Shown here: piece after piece, positions 47,439-57,365 of the stretch
Layout of the letters: each line of letters starts with the position of its first letter
How positions within the stretch are numbered: position 1 is the stretch's first letter
From: an uncultured Microbacterium sp.
GTDB lineage: Bacteria > Actinomycetota > Actinomycetes > Actinomycetales > Microbacteriaceae
Assembly: GCA_913774665.1 (NCBI GenBank)
Contig: CAJYHN010000010.1
Span: forward strand, 620,001 to 684,000
DNA length: 64,000 bases
Direction: 5' to 3'
Program-made: the position numbers and the translations under genes
The notes under the pieces: model-generated
Told to the model about the DNA's origin: nothing
Seen by the model: only the letters and a program-made list of their open reading frames with translations
Databases searched by the model: none

Positions 47439-48425
47439 TCAGACGACTGCGGCGTCCGGGAGACCCTCGATGGGGCTCTCGGCGACGGCGGGCTCGCCGG
47501 CCTCGCCGCGGGCTGCGAGGAAGTGCTCCACGTCGAGGGCGGCGACGGTTCCACTGCCCGCGGCCGTGATGGCCTGGCGGTAGGTGGGGTCGATGACGTC
47601 GCCGGCGGCGAAGACACCCTCCACCGAGGTGCGCGACGAGCGACCGTCCACCCAGATGGTGCCCTGGTCGGTCAGCTGCAGCTTGTCGTGGACGAGGTGC
47701 GTACGGGGGTCGTTGCCGATCGCGACGAACAGACCGTCCAGCGGCAGCTCACGCGTCGAGTCGTCGACCGTGGAGCGCAGGCGCACACCGTTGACGGCCT
47801 CGTCTCCGAGGATCTCGTCGACGGCGCTGTTCCAGATGAACTCGATCTTCGGGTTCGCGAACGCGCGCTCCTGCATGATCTTCGACGCGCGGAGCGAGTC
47901 CTTGCGGTGGATGATGTAGACCTTCGACGCGAACTTGGTGAGGAAGTTCGCCTCTTCCATCGCGGAGTCGCCGCCGCCGACCACGGCGATCGTGCGGTCG
48001 CGGAAGAAGAAGCCGTCGCACGTCGCGCACCACGAGACACCGCGGCCGGACAGGCGCTCTTCGCCCTCGAGGCCGAGCTTGCGGTAAGCGGAACCGGTCG
48101 CGTAGATGACCGAGACCGCCTCTTCGACCTTGCCGCTGCCGAGCGTGACCTTCTTGACGGGACCGTCGAGCTCCAGAGACACGACGTCGTCGTAGAGCAC
48201 CTGGGCGCCGAAGCGCTCGGCCTGGGCCTGCATCTTGGCCATGAGGTCGGGACCCTGGATGCCGTCGGGGAACCCGGGGAAGTTCTCGACCTCGGTCGTG
48301 TTCATGAGGTCGCCGCCGGCTTCGACGGAGCTCGCGACGACGAGGGGCTCGAGGTTGGCTCGGGCAGCGTAGATGGCGGCCGTGTATCCGGCCGGGCCCG
48401 ATCCGATGATGATGACGTGACGCAC
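47439..48425 (-). CDS. trxB: Thioredoxin reductase
   Basis: 328 residues from GTG 48425, chosen because AGGAAGG lies 7 bases upstream and the product begins RHVIIIGSGPAGYTAAIYAARA, the FAD dinucleotide motif. The redox centre is WCATCDG; the NADPH motif is VVGGGDSAMEEANFL; the FAD end motif is GVFAAGDVIDPTYRQAITAAGSG. It passes electrons from NADPH to thioredoxin encoded next to it. Confidence 0.97.
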   Translation of the reverse strand: MRHVIIIGSGPAGYTAAIYAARANLEPLVVASSVEAGGDLMNTTEVENFPGFPDGIQGPDLMAKMQAQAERFGAQVLYDDVVSLELDGPVKKVTLGSGKVEEAVSVIYATGSAYRKLGLEGEERLSGRGVSWCATCDGFFFRDRTIAVVGGGDSAMEEANFLTKFASKVYIIHRKDSLRASKIMQERAFANPKIEFIWNSAVDEILGDEAVNGVRLRSTVDDSTRELPLDGLFVAIGNDPRTHLVHDKLQLTDQGTIWVDGRSSRTSVEGVFAAGDVIDPTYRQAITAAGSGTVAALDVEHFLAARGEAGEPAVAESPIEGLPDAAVV

Positions 48426-48499
48426 GTTTGCGCCTTCCTCTCGTTGATTCCGTCGGATGAAACCCATGGTAGCCGCGGGGTATTCCGCAGCCCCCGGGG

Positions 48500-50098
48500 C
48501 TAGCGCTTGGGGAGGAACCGCCGACCGAGCGCGAGCGCGGGAGCGAGTTCGGGAGTGCGGAACAGGGCCAGGATGCCGATGTACACGGCGAGGACGACCA
48601 GACCCAGCACCGCGGCACCGGCGATCCCCGCGGCGACGTTACTCGTCATCCATCCTTCGGGGCCGCCCAGCAGGATCAGGACCCCCCAGCCGGCCGCGGC
48701 GGCGGGGATCGCGGCGAGGGCGAAACGTCCGAGTGCCGGCAGCCAGGAGCCCGTGCCGATACCGGAGAGGCGGCGGCGAAGGAGCACCGTCGCCACGACC
48801 ACCTGCACGATGCTTGCGAACGACTGGGTCAAGGCGACGCCAGCGGCAAGTTCCGACCGATCGACGAACGCGCCGGCCGCGATGGCCCCGCCCGCCACGA
48901 GAGCGCACTGCAGCAGGGTGAAGAAGAACGGCGTTCGGGTGTCGTTGTAGGCGTAGAAGGTGCGCTGGACGACGAAGAGCACGGCGAGGGGAACCAGGCA
49001 GACCAGGAAGCACCACAGGACGGGAGCGGCGGCGAGAGCCTGCTCCGGTCCGTTCGTGAAGATGCGGCTGGCCGGGACGGCCGCCACGGCGAGGGCGGCG
49101 GTGGCCGCGACGATGAAGAACCCCAGGGTGCGGATGCTCCGAGCGATGTCGGCTCGCACCTCGTCGTCGCGTCCCGCGGCGGCGTGCTCGCTCAGCTGCG
49201 TGAAGTAAGGCGTTCCGATCGACAGCACGATGATCGAGTAGGGCAGCATGAACAGCAGCCAGGCGTTCTGCGAGGCGAAGATCGCGGGATCGTTCCCCGA
49301 GGCGCCCGAGAGCACGTTCGACTGCACGATTCCGGCGAGCTGGCCGGCGACGACCATGAGGAAGGTCCAGCCGGCGAGCCGTCCGATGTGGCGGAGCCCC
49401 ACGCCTTTCCACTGGAAGTCGGGCCGGAGAGTGAGCCCCGCGCGGCGCCAGAAGAACATCAGCACGACCGTCTGCACGACGATCCCACCCGTCGCCGTGG
49501 CGGCGAGCAGGGCGATCATCGACGGCGTCCAGACGTCCACGTTCTCTTGCGGACCGCCGAACAGCAGGATGAAAGCCCCGAAACCCGCGATCGACACGAC
49601 ATTGTTGACGATCGGTGCCCACGTGTACGGGCCGAAGACGCGCCGGGCGTTGAGGATTTCACCCAGCAGCGCGTACAGCCCGTAGAAGAAGATCTGCGGC
49701 AGGCACCAGTAGGCGAACGCGGTCGAGAGTGCGAGCTGGTCCCCGGTGAATTTGCCCGCGTAGACCTGCACGAGGAGCGGGGCGGCGATCATCGCGAGAG
49801 CGGTAGCGCCCAAGAGCCCTACGGTTCCCAGCGTGAACAGCTTCGAGATGAAGGCCTGTCCCCCGTCCGCGTGCGCGGCGGCCTTGACGATCTGCGGAAC
49901 GACCACGGCGGTCAACAGGCCGGTCGAGATGATCGCGTAGATGTTGTTCGGGAGCTGGTTCGCGACGGCGAAGGCGTCACCCGCTCTGCTCTGCGAACCG
50001 ATGGCGGCGACGAGCACGATGGTGCGCAGCACCCCGCTCACGCGGGACGCGATGGTCCCGGCTCCGATGAGCACACTGGCCCGTCCGATGCTGCTCAC
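48500..50098 (-). CDS. murJ: MurJ/MviN-type lipid II flippase
   Basis: 532 residues, about fourteen membrane helices. The N-terminal GAGTIASRVSGVLRTIVLVAAIG and NQLPNNIYAIISTGLLTAVVVP are MurJ signatures; the large basic cavity region continues through LLGEILNARRVFGPYTWAPIVNN. It moves lipid II outward for cell-wall growth. The mycobacterial protein has a C-terminal pseudokinase that binds FhaA; that extension is missing here. GTG 50098 overlaps the DUF6049 stop by 4 bases. Confidence 0.95.
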   Translation of the reverse strand: MSSIGRASVLIGAGTIASRVSGVLRTIVLVAAIGSQSRAGDAFAVANQLPNNIYAIISTGLLTAVVVPQIVKAAAHADGGQAFISKLFTLGTVGLLGATALAMIAAPLLVQVYAGKFTGDQLALSTAFAYWCLPQIFFYGLYALLGEILNARRVFGPYTWAPIVNNVVSIAGFGAFILLFGGPQENVDVWTPSMIALLAATATGGIVVQTVVLMFFWRRAGLTLRPDFQWKGVGLRHIGRLAGWTFLMVVAGQLAGIVQSNVLSGASGNDPAIFASQNAWLLFMLPYSIIVLSIGTPYFTQLSEHAAAGRDDEVRADIARSIRTLGFFIVAATAALAVAAVPASRIFTNGPEQALAAAPVLWCFLVCLVPLAVLFVVQRTFYAYNDTRTPFFFTLLQCALVAGGAIAAGAFVDRSELAAGVALTQSFASIVQVVVATVLLRRRLSGIGTGSWLPALGRFALAAIPAAAAGWGVLILLGGPEGWMTSNVAAGIAGAAVLGLVVLAVYIGILALFRTPELAPALALGRRFLPKR

Positions 50099-52347
50099 GG
50101 GCGTGTCTCCTGCTCGGTGTCCGAAGGGTTCTCGTGGGGCACGTGCTCGTCGGCCAGGGGATCGTCGGCGTCTTCCGCGGGGCTGCGCCCGTCGGCATCC
50201 GGATCCTTCACGCCGATCCCCTCCACGGGCTCGTCATCGTCGAGGGCCGGGGGCGACGCTTCCTCGGCGCGGAGCCGACGGCGGCGCGCGACCGTGCGGA
50301 CGACCCCGAGGCTCAGGAAGCCGACGATGAGGGCGATGACGACGACGATGCCGATGTTCTCCCACTCCGCACGTACCTCGACGTCGACCGCCTGCGGCGA
50401 CCCGATCGGCACGCCCGAGGGGCTGTAGAGCTGCAGGTCGACACTGACCTCACCGTTGGCGATGCGCGCCTCGACGGGTACTTCGACGCGCGTGTTGGCC
50501 GAGGCCTGGGCATCGATCGTGGTGCGATCCTGCACGCGCAGGCGGACGTCGTTGGTGCGGACGGACATCACGACGGTCACCGGCCACGGCAGATCGTTGC
50601 GCACCCACGGGCGCAACGGCGCGCTCGAACTGACAAGACGGAAGTCGGACGACAGGATGCCGACGGAGTCCAGCGTCGTGCGCGTGGCGCCGCGGTGGTC
50701 GGAGACGGCCTGGCGGGCGGCATCCCCCGTCCATGACACGTTCGTGACCTGGAGGAGCTCCGCGCGTTCGCGTCCGGTGAGCAGCTCGGGCTGGTCGAGG
50801 ATCGACGCGAACCGGTCGACGTTCTGTTCGTCGCTCACGAGGTTGCGGACCTCGTCGACGCGAGCCTCGTCGACATCGGGAGCGTCGAGGGAGATGTCGG
50901 ATGCCGGCACCGAGGCCACAGTGCGCAGGGTCGTCGCCGTGTACCCCGGCGCGGTGGCGGCGAGGCCGAGGGTCGCGCGCAGGCTCACGCGCGAACGATC
51001 GGTGCCCCGGTCGAGGACGGCCAGGACCGGCTGGTCGGCGGTGACGGTACGCGCGACGGAGAGGTAGGCCTGGGCAGCCGCGAGCGAGGCCCCGCGACGG
51101 GTGCTGTCGTTCTGACCCGCCGCGTCGGCGAGGGCCCGCGAGATCTCCGCGTCGTAGACCGGCGTCGAGACCCCTCCGACGCGGGCGGAGGCTTGCCGCC
51201 CGCCACCGGAGACGCTGGTCGACGGGATGAGCACGTGGGTGGGATCGTCTGCGCTGCCGAGGGCGCCGAGGGTGGCGACGGTGTCCGCTCCCGCGGTTCC
51301 GGTCGCGGGCCAGTACACATGGGGGGTCGCGACGCCGATGTCGAGCAGCGTCGACAGGGACGGGTACGAGGGCTGGCCGGGCGTCGTGCTGGGCGCGGGT
51401 TCGGGCGTCGACACGGCCGACACCGCCGGCGCGGGCTGCACGAAGTCGGCCGCGGCCATGTAGTTCTGCAGCGAGGTGGGCCCGAGCGGGGCCGTGAGCC
51501 CGGCGTGCAGCTGTGCGGCGAGATCGGAGTCGCCGAACTGGAGGGCGAACCGGTCGTTCGGTAGGGCGAGAAGTCGCTGGAGCCACGCCACCGCGGTGGG
51601 CGGGGCGGCCGAACCGAGCACGCGGATCGCCGCGGGGATCGCGGGGTCGACGGCCAGGGTGGCCGCGGTGCCGTCCACCGCGTCGAGCTGCGCGGACAGA
51701 CCGCCGTCGACCGCGGTCAGCTCGGCCAGCTCGTTGGCGGTGAGAAGACCGCGCGTCAGGGGGGCCGCCGTGATCGGGACCACGAGGGCGATCGGCGTCT
51801 GAGCCCCCGCATCGGCCGGAACGACGACCACGCTCGGTGCCGTCAGGCCGCCGCTCGTCGCGAGGACCGGGTAGACGCCGGTGGCGCGACTCGCGAGGGC
51901 CGGATCGGTGCCCGGTGCCGTGAGAGTGGTGGTCGACTGGGCGCCGGAGGCGGTGGCATCCAGGATTCCCGTCGCGACCTGCTGCAGGACGATGCCGGAG
52001 GCGTCACCGCTGAGCCAACGATCGATGGAGGCGTCGTCGGCCAGGGGCGCCGACCCGATCGACAGGGCGACGGAGCCGGCGGGCGCAGCCGACGACCCGG
52101 CCGCGAGACTGACGACGACCGACAGGGCGTCACCGGGACGCAGGATGCCGTTCGCCGAGGGAGCCGCGATGAGAACGGACGGCGAGGTCGAGGCCGACGG
52201 CGAAGGGCTCTGCGTCGCGGCGGAAGCCGCCGAGACGGGCAGCGCGACGGCCGCGACGATGGCCCCGGCGGCGAGGGTCGCCAGGAGCCGGCGCGTGAAG
52301 GAGCGCCGCGGCACGGGTGCGCCCGAAGGCTGGGAGGTCACGGTCAT
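50095..52347 (-). CDS. DUF6049 secreted/membrane protein
   Basis: 750 residues. A signal peptide (Arg-rich start, hydrophobic 22-41, SAASAA) leads to a large extracytoplasmic part of beta-rich Ala/Thr/Ser sequence. One membrane helix lies near residues 680-700 (IGIVVVIALIVGFLSLGVV), followed by a basic then acidic cytoplasmic tail. It always precedes murJ in actinobacteria, and its stop overlaps the murJ start as GTGA, so it is probably a partner in envelope synthesis. No enzymatic motif is seen, and its function is not established. The ATG has no strong ribosome site. Confidence 0.88.
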   Translation of the reverse strand: MTVTSQPSGAPVPRRSFTRRLLATLAAGAIVAAVALPVSAASAATQSPSPSASTSPSVLIAAPSANGILRPGDALSVVVSLAAGSSAAPAGSVALSIGSAPLADDASIDRWLSGDASGIVLQQVATGILDATASGAQSTTTLTAPGTDPALASRATGVYPVLATSGGLTAPSVVVVPADAGAQTPIALVVPITAAPLTRGLLTANELAELTAVDGGLSAQLDAVDGTAATLAVDPAIPAAIRVLGSAAPPTAVAWLQRLLALPNDRFALQFGDSDLAAQLHAGLTAPLGPTSLQNYMAAADFVQPAPAVSAVSTPEPAPSTTPGQPSYPSLSTLLDIGVATPHVYWPATGTAGADTVATLGALGSADDPTHVLIPSTSVSGGGRQASARVGGVSTPVYDAEISRALADAAGQNDSTRRGASLAAAQAYLSVARTVTADQPVLAVLDRGTDRSRVSLRATLGLAATAPGYTATTLRTVASVPASDISLDAPDVDEARVDEVRNLVSDEQNVDRFASILDQPELLTGRERAELLQVTNVSWTGDAARQAVSDHRGATRTTLDSVGILSSDFRLVSSSAPLRPWVRNDLPWPVTVVMSVRTNDVRLRVQDRTTIDAQASANTRVEVPVEARIANGEVSVDLQLYSPSGVPIGSPQAVDVEVRAEWENIGIVVVIALIVGFLSLGVVRTVARRRRLRAEEASPPALDDDEPVEGIGVKDPDADGRSPAEDADDPLADEHVPHENPSDTEQETRP

Positions 52348-52436
52348 ACGAGCGTCGGTGGAACGAGGGGGCCTCGCACCGCCTGCGAGTCTAGGCCCGC
52401 CTACCTACAAGCCCCCCGATAGCCTCGCGCAGACGG

Positions 52437-53963
52437 TTGAATGGACCGGTGCTTCCCGAACCCGATCCCCAGCTGTGCCAGGCCCTCGCCGACGACCTCC
52501 GCACCGCGGACTACACGAGCGCCGCCCTCCGCGCCGCGTGGGGAACGCAGGCCGACGACGCCGTCGCGAGGGGGCTCCGCCGCCCGGCCACTCGCGCGTT
52601 GGGTGAGCGCGGCGATGCGCTCGCGGTGCTGGGTCGGCTGTGGGGGCTCGGGCTGCCGGTCCCCCGCGGTGATGCAGAGGCGGCGCTGCCGACGTTGCGC
52701 GTCGACGGAGCGGCCGCGCTCGGTCTGCTGGAGATCTCGGGGGATGCCGTGACCCCCGCCGTGCTCGTGAGGCCTCAGGCCTTCGCCGACGACGAGGGGG
52801 AGGTCGAGTGGTGGATCGCCAGCGATCTCGATGAGGCGGCCCTCGGGGGTCCGCTCCCCGAGGACCACGTGCTCGGCGTGGGCGGGGCTTCCCAGACACT
52901 CGCGCGCTTGCAACTCACCCGCCGAGCGCGCACGGCCCTCGACATCGGCACGGGCTGCGGCATCCAGGCCCTCCGGCTGCGCCGCCTCGTCGATCACGTG
53001 GTCGCGACCGACATCTCCGAGCGCGCCCTGCGCTTCACCCGCCTCAACGCCCTCGTGAACGGCGTCGACGGGATCGAGACCCGCCTGGGCTCGCTGTTCG
53101 AGCCCGTCGCCGGCGAGGCGTTCGACCGCGTGGCATCCAATCCCCCGTTCGTCATCACGCCGCGCGTCGCCGGGGTTCCGGCGTACGAGTACCGCGACGG
53201 CGGAATGGAGGGCGACTCCCTCGTCGCCGCGGTGATCTCGGGGGTGGGGGAACATCTCGCGCCCGGGGCGGTGGCGCAGTCGCTGGGAAACTGGGAGTAC
53301 CGCTGGGGTGAGTCAGGGCTCGACCGCGTGCGCGGGTGGGTCGGCTCGTCCCTCGACGCGTGGGTGATCGAACGCGAAGTGCTCGACCCCCTCGCGTACG
53401 CCGAGCTGTGGGTGCGTGACGGGGGAACGGTTCCGGGGACGCCCGAGTACGCGCGGCTGATCGACGCGTGGCTCGACGACTTCGCGGCACGGGGAGTGAC
53501 CGGCGTCGGGTTCGGATACGTGCTGCTGCGGCGCCCTCTCGCGGGCGGGCCGACCCTCGCGCGGTACGAACGCGTCCCCGGTGGCGGTGAGTCGGCGTTC
53601 GGACCGCACCTGTCGGCATCCCTCGCCGCCCATGATCGGGCCGCCCTGCTCGATGACGACGGGCTGGCTTCGAGCGTGCTGCGGGTGGCTCCGGACGTCA
53701 CCGAGGCGCGCCACCACCGCCCGGGCGAGGAGGACCCCTCGGTCATCGAACTCCGACAGGGTGGCGGCTTCGCGCGCACTCTCGAGGTGGACCCGGGGCT
53801 CGCGGCCCTCGTCGGCGCCTGCGACGGCGACCTGGCCGTGGGAGCCCTCATCGATGCGATCGCCCAGCTCATGGAGGTGGATGCCGAGGCCCTGCGCGCC
53901 GACCTGCTGCCGCGGGTGCGCGAGTTGCTGGTGACCGGGTTCCTGGGCTTCGCCGACGACTGA
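52437..53963 (+). CDS. SAM-dependent methyltransferase with N- and C-terminal extensions
   Basis: 508 residues if TTG 52437 is used; GTG 52449 is an alternative start. Residues 1-145 are a winged-helix-like N-terminal domain. The methyltransferase domain follows, with LDIGTGCGIQALRLR (168-182), DISERALRFTRLNALVNG and the NPPF motif (235-238) that marks enzymes acting on amide or planar amine groups, such as HemK/PrmC or RsmC relatives. The C-terminal 130 residues form another helical domain. The substrate is unknown; an rRNA base or a protein Gln are both possible. TAGCCT lies 11 bases before the TTG. Confidence 0.85.
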   Translation: MNGPVLPEPDPQLCQALADDLRTADYTSAALRAAWGTQADDAVARGLRRPATRALGERGDALAVLGRLWGLGLPVPRGDAEAALPTLRVDGAAALGLLEISGDAVTPAVLVRPQAFADDEGEVEWWIASDLDEAALGGPLPEDHVLGVGGASQTLARLQLTRRARTALDIGTGCGIQALRLRRLVDHVVATDISERALRFTRLNALVNGVDGIETRLGSLFEPVAGEAFDRVASNPPFVITPRVAGVPAYEYRDGGMEGDSLVAAVISGVGEHLAPGAVAQSLGNWEYRWGESGLDRVRGWVGSSLDAWVIEREVLDPLAYAELWVRDGGTVPGTPEYARLIDAWLDDFAARGVTGVGFGYVLLRRPLAGGPTLARYERVPGGGESAFGPHLSASLAAHDRAALLDDDGLASSVLRVAPDVTEARHHRPGEEDPSVIELRQGGGFARTLEVDPGLAALVGACDGDLAVGALIDAIAQLMEVDAEALRADLLPRVRELLVTGFLGFADD

Positions 53964-54016
53964 CGCGTCGTTGCTGCCCGACGGAGCCGTCGGCGGCCCC
54001 GGATAGGCTCGAAGGC

Positions 54017-55444
54017 ATGCTGAACATGGCTGAGGGTCTCGCGCGCCTCGAGGAGCTCGCCGCGCATCCCGTGGTCGCCACGCTCGCCCGGGTCTTCGCC
54101 GATGCCGGTCGAGATCTGGCGATCGTGGGTGGTCCCGTGCGTGATGCCCTGCTGGGGCGCGCGACCCACGATTTCGACTTCACCACCGACGCTCGCCCCG
54201 ACGAGATCCTCGCGCTCGTGAGACCCGTCTCGAGCGTGCAATGGGACGTCGGACGGGCGTTCGGCACCATCGGCGCCCGGGTGAAGGGCGAGCAGGTCGA
54301 GATCACCACGTATCGCGCGGACAGCTACGACGGGGTCACCCGCAAGCCCACCGTCGAGTTCGGCGACACCCTCGAGGCCGACCTCAGCCGCCGCGACTTC
54401 ACCGTGAACGCCATGGCGCTGCGGGTTCCCGCTCGCACGCTCGTCGACCCCACCGGCGGCGTGGAAGACCTCGTCGCGGGGCGCCTGCGCACCCCGATCG
54501 ACCCCGCCGTGAGCTTCGGCGACGACCCCCTGCGCATGCTGCGCGGGGCCCGCTTCTCGTCTCAACTCGACTTCGTCGTCGACCCCGGCACCCTCGACGC
54601 GATCCGCGAGTTGCGCAGTTCGCTCGCCATCGTCAGTCCCGAGCGCGTGCAGGCCGAACTCGTGCGCCTTTTACAGACGGATGATCCCGTCCGCGGCATC
54701 CGGGTTCTGGTCGAGACCGGACTGATCGACGAGTTCCTGCCCGAGGTCCCCGCCCTGCGCCTCGAGGTCGACGAGCATCACCACCACAAGGACGTCTACG
54801 AGCACTCGCTGACGGTGCTGCGCCAGGCGATCTCGCTCGAGAAGCAGCGACACCCGGATGCCGCCCCCGATGTGCCCCTGCGCCTGGCAGCGCTCCTGCA
54901 CGACATCGGCAAGCCCGCCACCCGACGCCTCGAAGCGGGCGGCGGCGTCACCTTCCATCACCACGACATCAAGGGCGCGCGCATGGCCCGCAAGCGCCTG
55001 CAGGCCCTGCGGTTCGATGCGGCCACGACGACCGTCGTCACCCGGCTGGTCGAGCTGCACCTGCGCTTCTTCGGCTACGCCGAGGGAGCATGGACGGATG
55101 CCGCGGTCCGGCGGTACGTGCGCGACGCCGGAGACGAGCTGGAGCGCCTGCACATCCTGACCCGGGCCGACGTGACCACGCGCAACAAGCGCAAGGCCCA
55201 GCGCCTGGCATCCGCGTACGACGACATCGAAGCGCGCATCGCCTCGCTGCGAGAGCAAGAGCAGATCGACTCGATCCGCCCCGAACTCGACGGCAACCGA
55301 ATCCAGGAGGTCCTCGGCCTCACACCCGGTCGCGAGGTCGGCGAGGCCTACCGCTTCTTGCTCGAGCTGCGCCTCGACGAGGGAGTGCTGGGTGAGAAGG
55401 AGGCGGAGAAGCGTCTGCGCGAATGGTGGGCGGCGCGGGGCTGA
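54017..55444 (+). CDS. cca: CCA tRNA nucleotidyltransferase / poly(A) polymerase family with HD domain
   Basis: 475 residues. The class II nucleotidyltransferase head has IVGGPVRDALLGRATHDFDF with the metal-binding Asp52 and Asp54, then ADLSRRDFTVNAMAL and DDPLRMLRGARF. An HD phosphohydrolase domain follows (LLHDIGKP, His295-Asp296). CCA addition is needed here, since two of the three tRNAs in the window do not encode CCA. TAGGCT at 54004-54009 is 7 bases before the ATG, so the message is probably leaderless. The gene is called pcnA at the same place in mycobacteria. Confidence 0.93.
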   Translation: MLNMAEGLARLEELAAHPVVATLARVFADAGRDLAIVGGPVRDALLGRATHDFDFTTDARPDEILALVRPVSSVQWDVGRAFGTIGARVKGEQVEITTYRADSYDGVTRKPTVEFGDTLEADLSRRDFTVNAMALRVPARTLVDPTGGVEDLVAGRLRTPIDPAVSFGDDPLRMLRGARFSSQLDFVVDPGTLDAIRELRSSLAIVSPERVQAELVRLLQTDDPVRGIRVLVETGLIDEFLPEVPALRLEVDEHHHHKDVYEHSLTVLRQAISLEKQRHPDAAPDVPLRLAALLHDIGKPATRRLEAGGGVTFHHHDIKGARMARKRLQALRFDAATTTVVTRLVELHLRFFGYAEGAWTDAAVRRYVRDAGDELERLHILTRADVTTRNKRKAQRLASAYDDIEARIASLREQEQIDSIRPELDGNRIQEVLGLTPGREVGEAYRFLLELRLDEGVLGEKEAEKRLREWWAARG

Positions 55445-55475
55445 TTCCGTCCCATTCCCTTTGCGGCATGAACAC

Positions 55476-55514
55476 CGAGGGGGTGGCATCCATGATCCGG
55501 ATGCCACCCCCTCG
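55476..55514. terminator. Bidirectional terminator between cca and the alcohol dehydrogenase gene
   Basis: A 16-bp perfect stem with a 7-base loop, between convergent genes. The arms contain GGTGGCATCC and GGATGCCACC, one copy each of the heptamer GGCATCC/GGATGCC that is over-represented in the window. Confidence 0.9.
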
Positions 55515-55523
55515 AGGCTCACA

Positions 55524-56558
55524 TCAGGGCACGATGACGGCGCGACCGCGCACCTGTCCCTTGTGCAGCTTGCCGTAGGCCTCCACGGCGCCGTCGAAGC
55601 CGTAGCGCTCGACGTGCACGCCCACCGCCCCGCTGCGGGCGAGATCGAGCACCTCGATCAGCTCACTGCGCGTGCCCCAGTACGGTGCACGGACGGCCGC
55701 GCCCATCGGCGTGGAGAAGAAACCGGCGGGAAGGATGCCGCCGCCGATGCCGACGATGTGGATGAAGCTGTCGAGCCCGGCGACAGCGCGCGCGAGGTCG
55801 ATGGTGGGCTGCACGCCGACGAAATCGAAGACCGCCGTGGCGCCGAGTCCGTTCGTCAGCTCGCGGATGCGCTCGGCGGCGTGCTCGTCGGAGGTCACGG
55901 CGTGGTGCGCCCCGACCTCGCGGGCGAGGGCGAGCTTGTCGTCGCCGAGGTCGACGGCGATGACGGTTGCCTGGGTGATCGCGCGCAGGATCTGAACTCC
56001 GACGTGTCCGAGCCCGCCGACGCCGATCACGACGGCCGTCGCACCGGGGTAGAGCTTCTCCTTCGCCGAGACGATCGCGTGGTACGGGGTGAGTCCGGCA
56101 TCCGTCAGCGAGACCGTCTCGACCGGGTCGAGGTCGCCCAGCGGGGCGAGGTGACGCGGATCGTCGACGATGACGTACTCGGCCATCGCGCCCGGGCTGC
56201 CCAGGCCCGGAGGGGTGATGCCCATCTCGGCCGCGTACGGGCAGTAGTTCTCGGCGCCCTGCGCGCACGCGTGGCAGCGTCCGCAGCCCCACGGTCCGTA
56301 GATCGCGTAGGCGGCGCCCATCTCCACGCCCTCGACGCCCTCGCCGAGTTCGTCCACGATCCCCGCGCCCTCGTGGCCGAGGGTGAGCGGCAGGCCGTAG
56401 GTGTACTGGTCCTCGGGGAGGTCCATCACGAACCAGTCGGAGTGGCAGAGGCCCGCCGCCGTGACCTTCAGACGCACCTGGCCCGGGCCCGCGTGGGGCT
56501 CGTCGATCTCGACGACCTCGGGTCCCTTGCCGATCTCGCGGTACTGCACAGCCTTCAT
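55524..56558 (-). CDS. Zinc-dependent, NAD-linked alcohol dehydrogenase
   Basis: 344 residues from ATG 56558 with AAAGGA upstream. Catalytic zinc ligands are Cys38 and His62 with Glu63 (GLCHSDW, GHEGAG). Structural zinc cysteines are Cys92, 95, 98 and 106 (CGRCHACAQGAENYC). The cofactor fold has GVGGLGHVG (179-187), with Asp after the second strand favouring NAD. It oxidises alcohols to aldehydes; the substrate is not decided. The aldehyde dehydrogenase and a GAF-type regulator lie within 3 kb, which suggests a short alcohol-to-acid pathway. Transcribed alone, divergent from the unknown gene at 56667. Confidence 0.93.
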   Translation of the reverse strand: MKAVQYREIGKGPEVVEIDEPHAGPGQVRLKVTAAGLCHSDWFVMDLPEDQYTYGLPLTLGHEGAGIVDELGEGVEGVEMGAAYAIYGPWGCGRCHACAQGAENYCPYAAEMGITPPGLGSPGAMAEYVIVDDPRHLAPLGDLDPVETVSLTDAGLTPYHAIVSAKEKLYPGATAVVIGVGGLGHVGVQILRAITQATVIAVDLGDDKLALAREVGAHHAVTSDEHAAERIRELTNGLGATAVFDFVGVQPTIDLARAVAGLDSFIHIVGIGGGILPAGFFSTPMGAAVRAPYWGTRSELIEVLDLARSGAVGVHVERYGFDGAVEAYGKLHKGQVRGRAVIVP

Positions 56559-56666
56559 GGCGTTCCTTTCTGTCGGTCTTTCCACCGTGCGCTCCCGATA
56601 CGGCCACGACCAGGGTGCTGACGGCGTTTTCGGTGGATCGGGAACCGTTCTCATCGGCAAGCTGAG

Positions 56667-57230
56667 GTGATGGATGCCACGGACTGCGTCTTTCACGCTC
56701 GCGTCGAGCTCGCGGCGGGAACGTCGTCGCTGCTGCCGATGAGCGATCTGGCCGACACGGATCCCGCCGCGTATTGCGACGCCATCGCGAAGTACGACGA
56801 CACCCCCGAACGGCAGCGGTTGCGCGACACCGTCATCCCGGGTCTCGGACGGTCGCGGACGGAGGTCGTATTCCTCTCCCCCGTCCACCCGCACGCGATC
56901 TGGCAGGCGTGGTTCGAGATCCGGGGGCGTCGGCGGCCCCCGATGGAGTTCTGGGCGATCCCGGCGCAGGATCTTCCGGACGGCACGGTCGTCCTGGACC
57001 GCACGATGACCGCGACCGGGGATCCGATCGACCCGCGAGAGGTCGAGCGCTTCGACTGTGAGGCTCATCGGGCCTCGCCCGTGACGACTGCGAAGAACCG
57101 AGGGTGGCTCGAAGAGATGGCGCGTCGAGGAGTGAGCGGGGCCTGGTTCCACGGCATCCCGCACGTTCTGGCGCCCGGTCCGGTGCGGCTGGATCGCGCG
57201 CACGTCGTGTCGTGGGAGGTCGCGCCGTAA
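56667..57230 (+). CDS. Unrecognised protein between alcohol dehydrogenase and regulator
   Basis: 187 residues from GTG 56667 (or ATG 56670, one codon later). It is soluble, with Trp/Tyr/His-rich parts (HPHAIWQAWFEIRGRRRPPMEFWAIPAQ; GWLEEMARRGVSGAWFHGIPHVL) and no membrane segment, signal peptide or family motif that I know. A ribosome site is weak (GAGG). Its codon use matches neighbours, so it is likely real. It lies divergent from adh and 135 bases before the regulator, inside the alcohol/aldehyde module, but no functional link can be read from sequence. Confidence 0.6.
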   Translation: MMDATDCVFHARVELAAGTSSLLPMSDLADTDPAAYCDAIAKYDDTPERQRLRDTVIPGLGRSRTEVVFLSPVHPHAIWQAWFEIRGRRRPPMEFWAIPAQDLPDGTVVLDRTMTATGDPIDPREVERFDCEAHRASPVTTAKNRGWLEEMARRGVSGAWFHGIPHVLAPGPVRLDRAHVVSWEVAP

Positions 57231-57365
57231 CGGGCGCGTGTCGTGCACCGGGTGGTCGACGACCGCCCGACTGCACCGAGCACGCCCCAGTGCTGCGGGC
57301 CCTCCCCCCGGCGCACCGGGCGACCTACACTGGGAGCCACCTCCGTCACCGCCGATGGGAGTTCC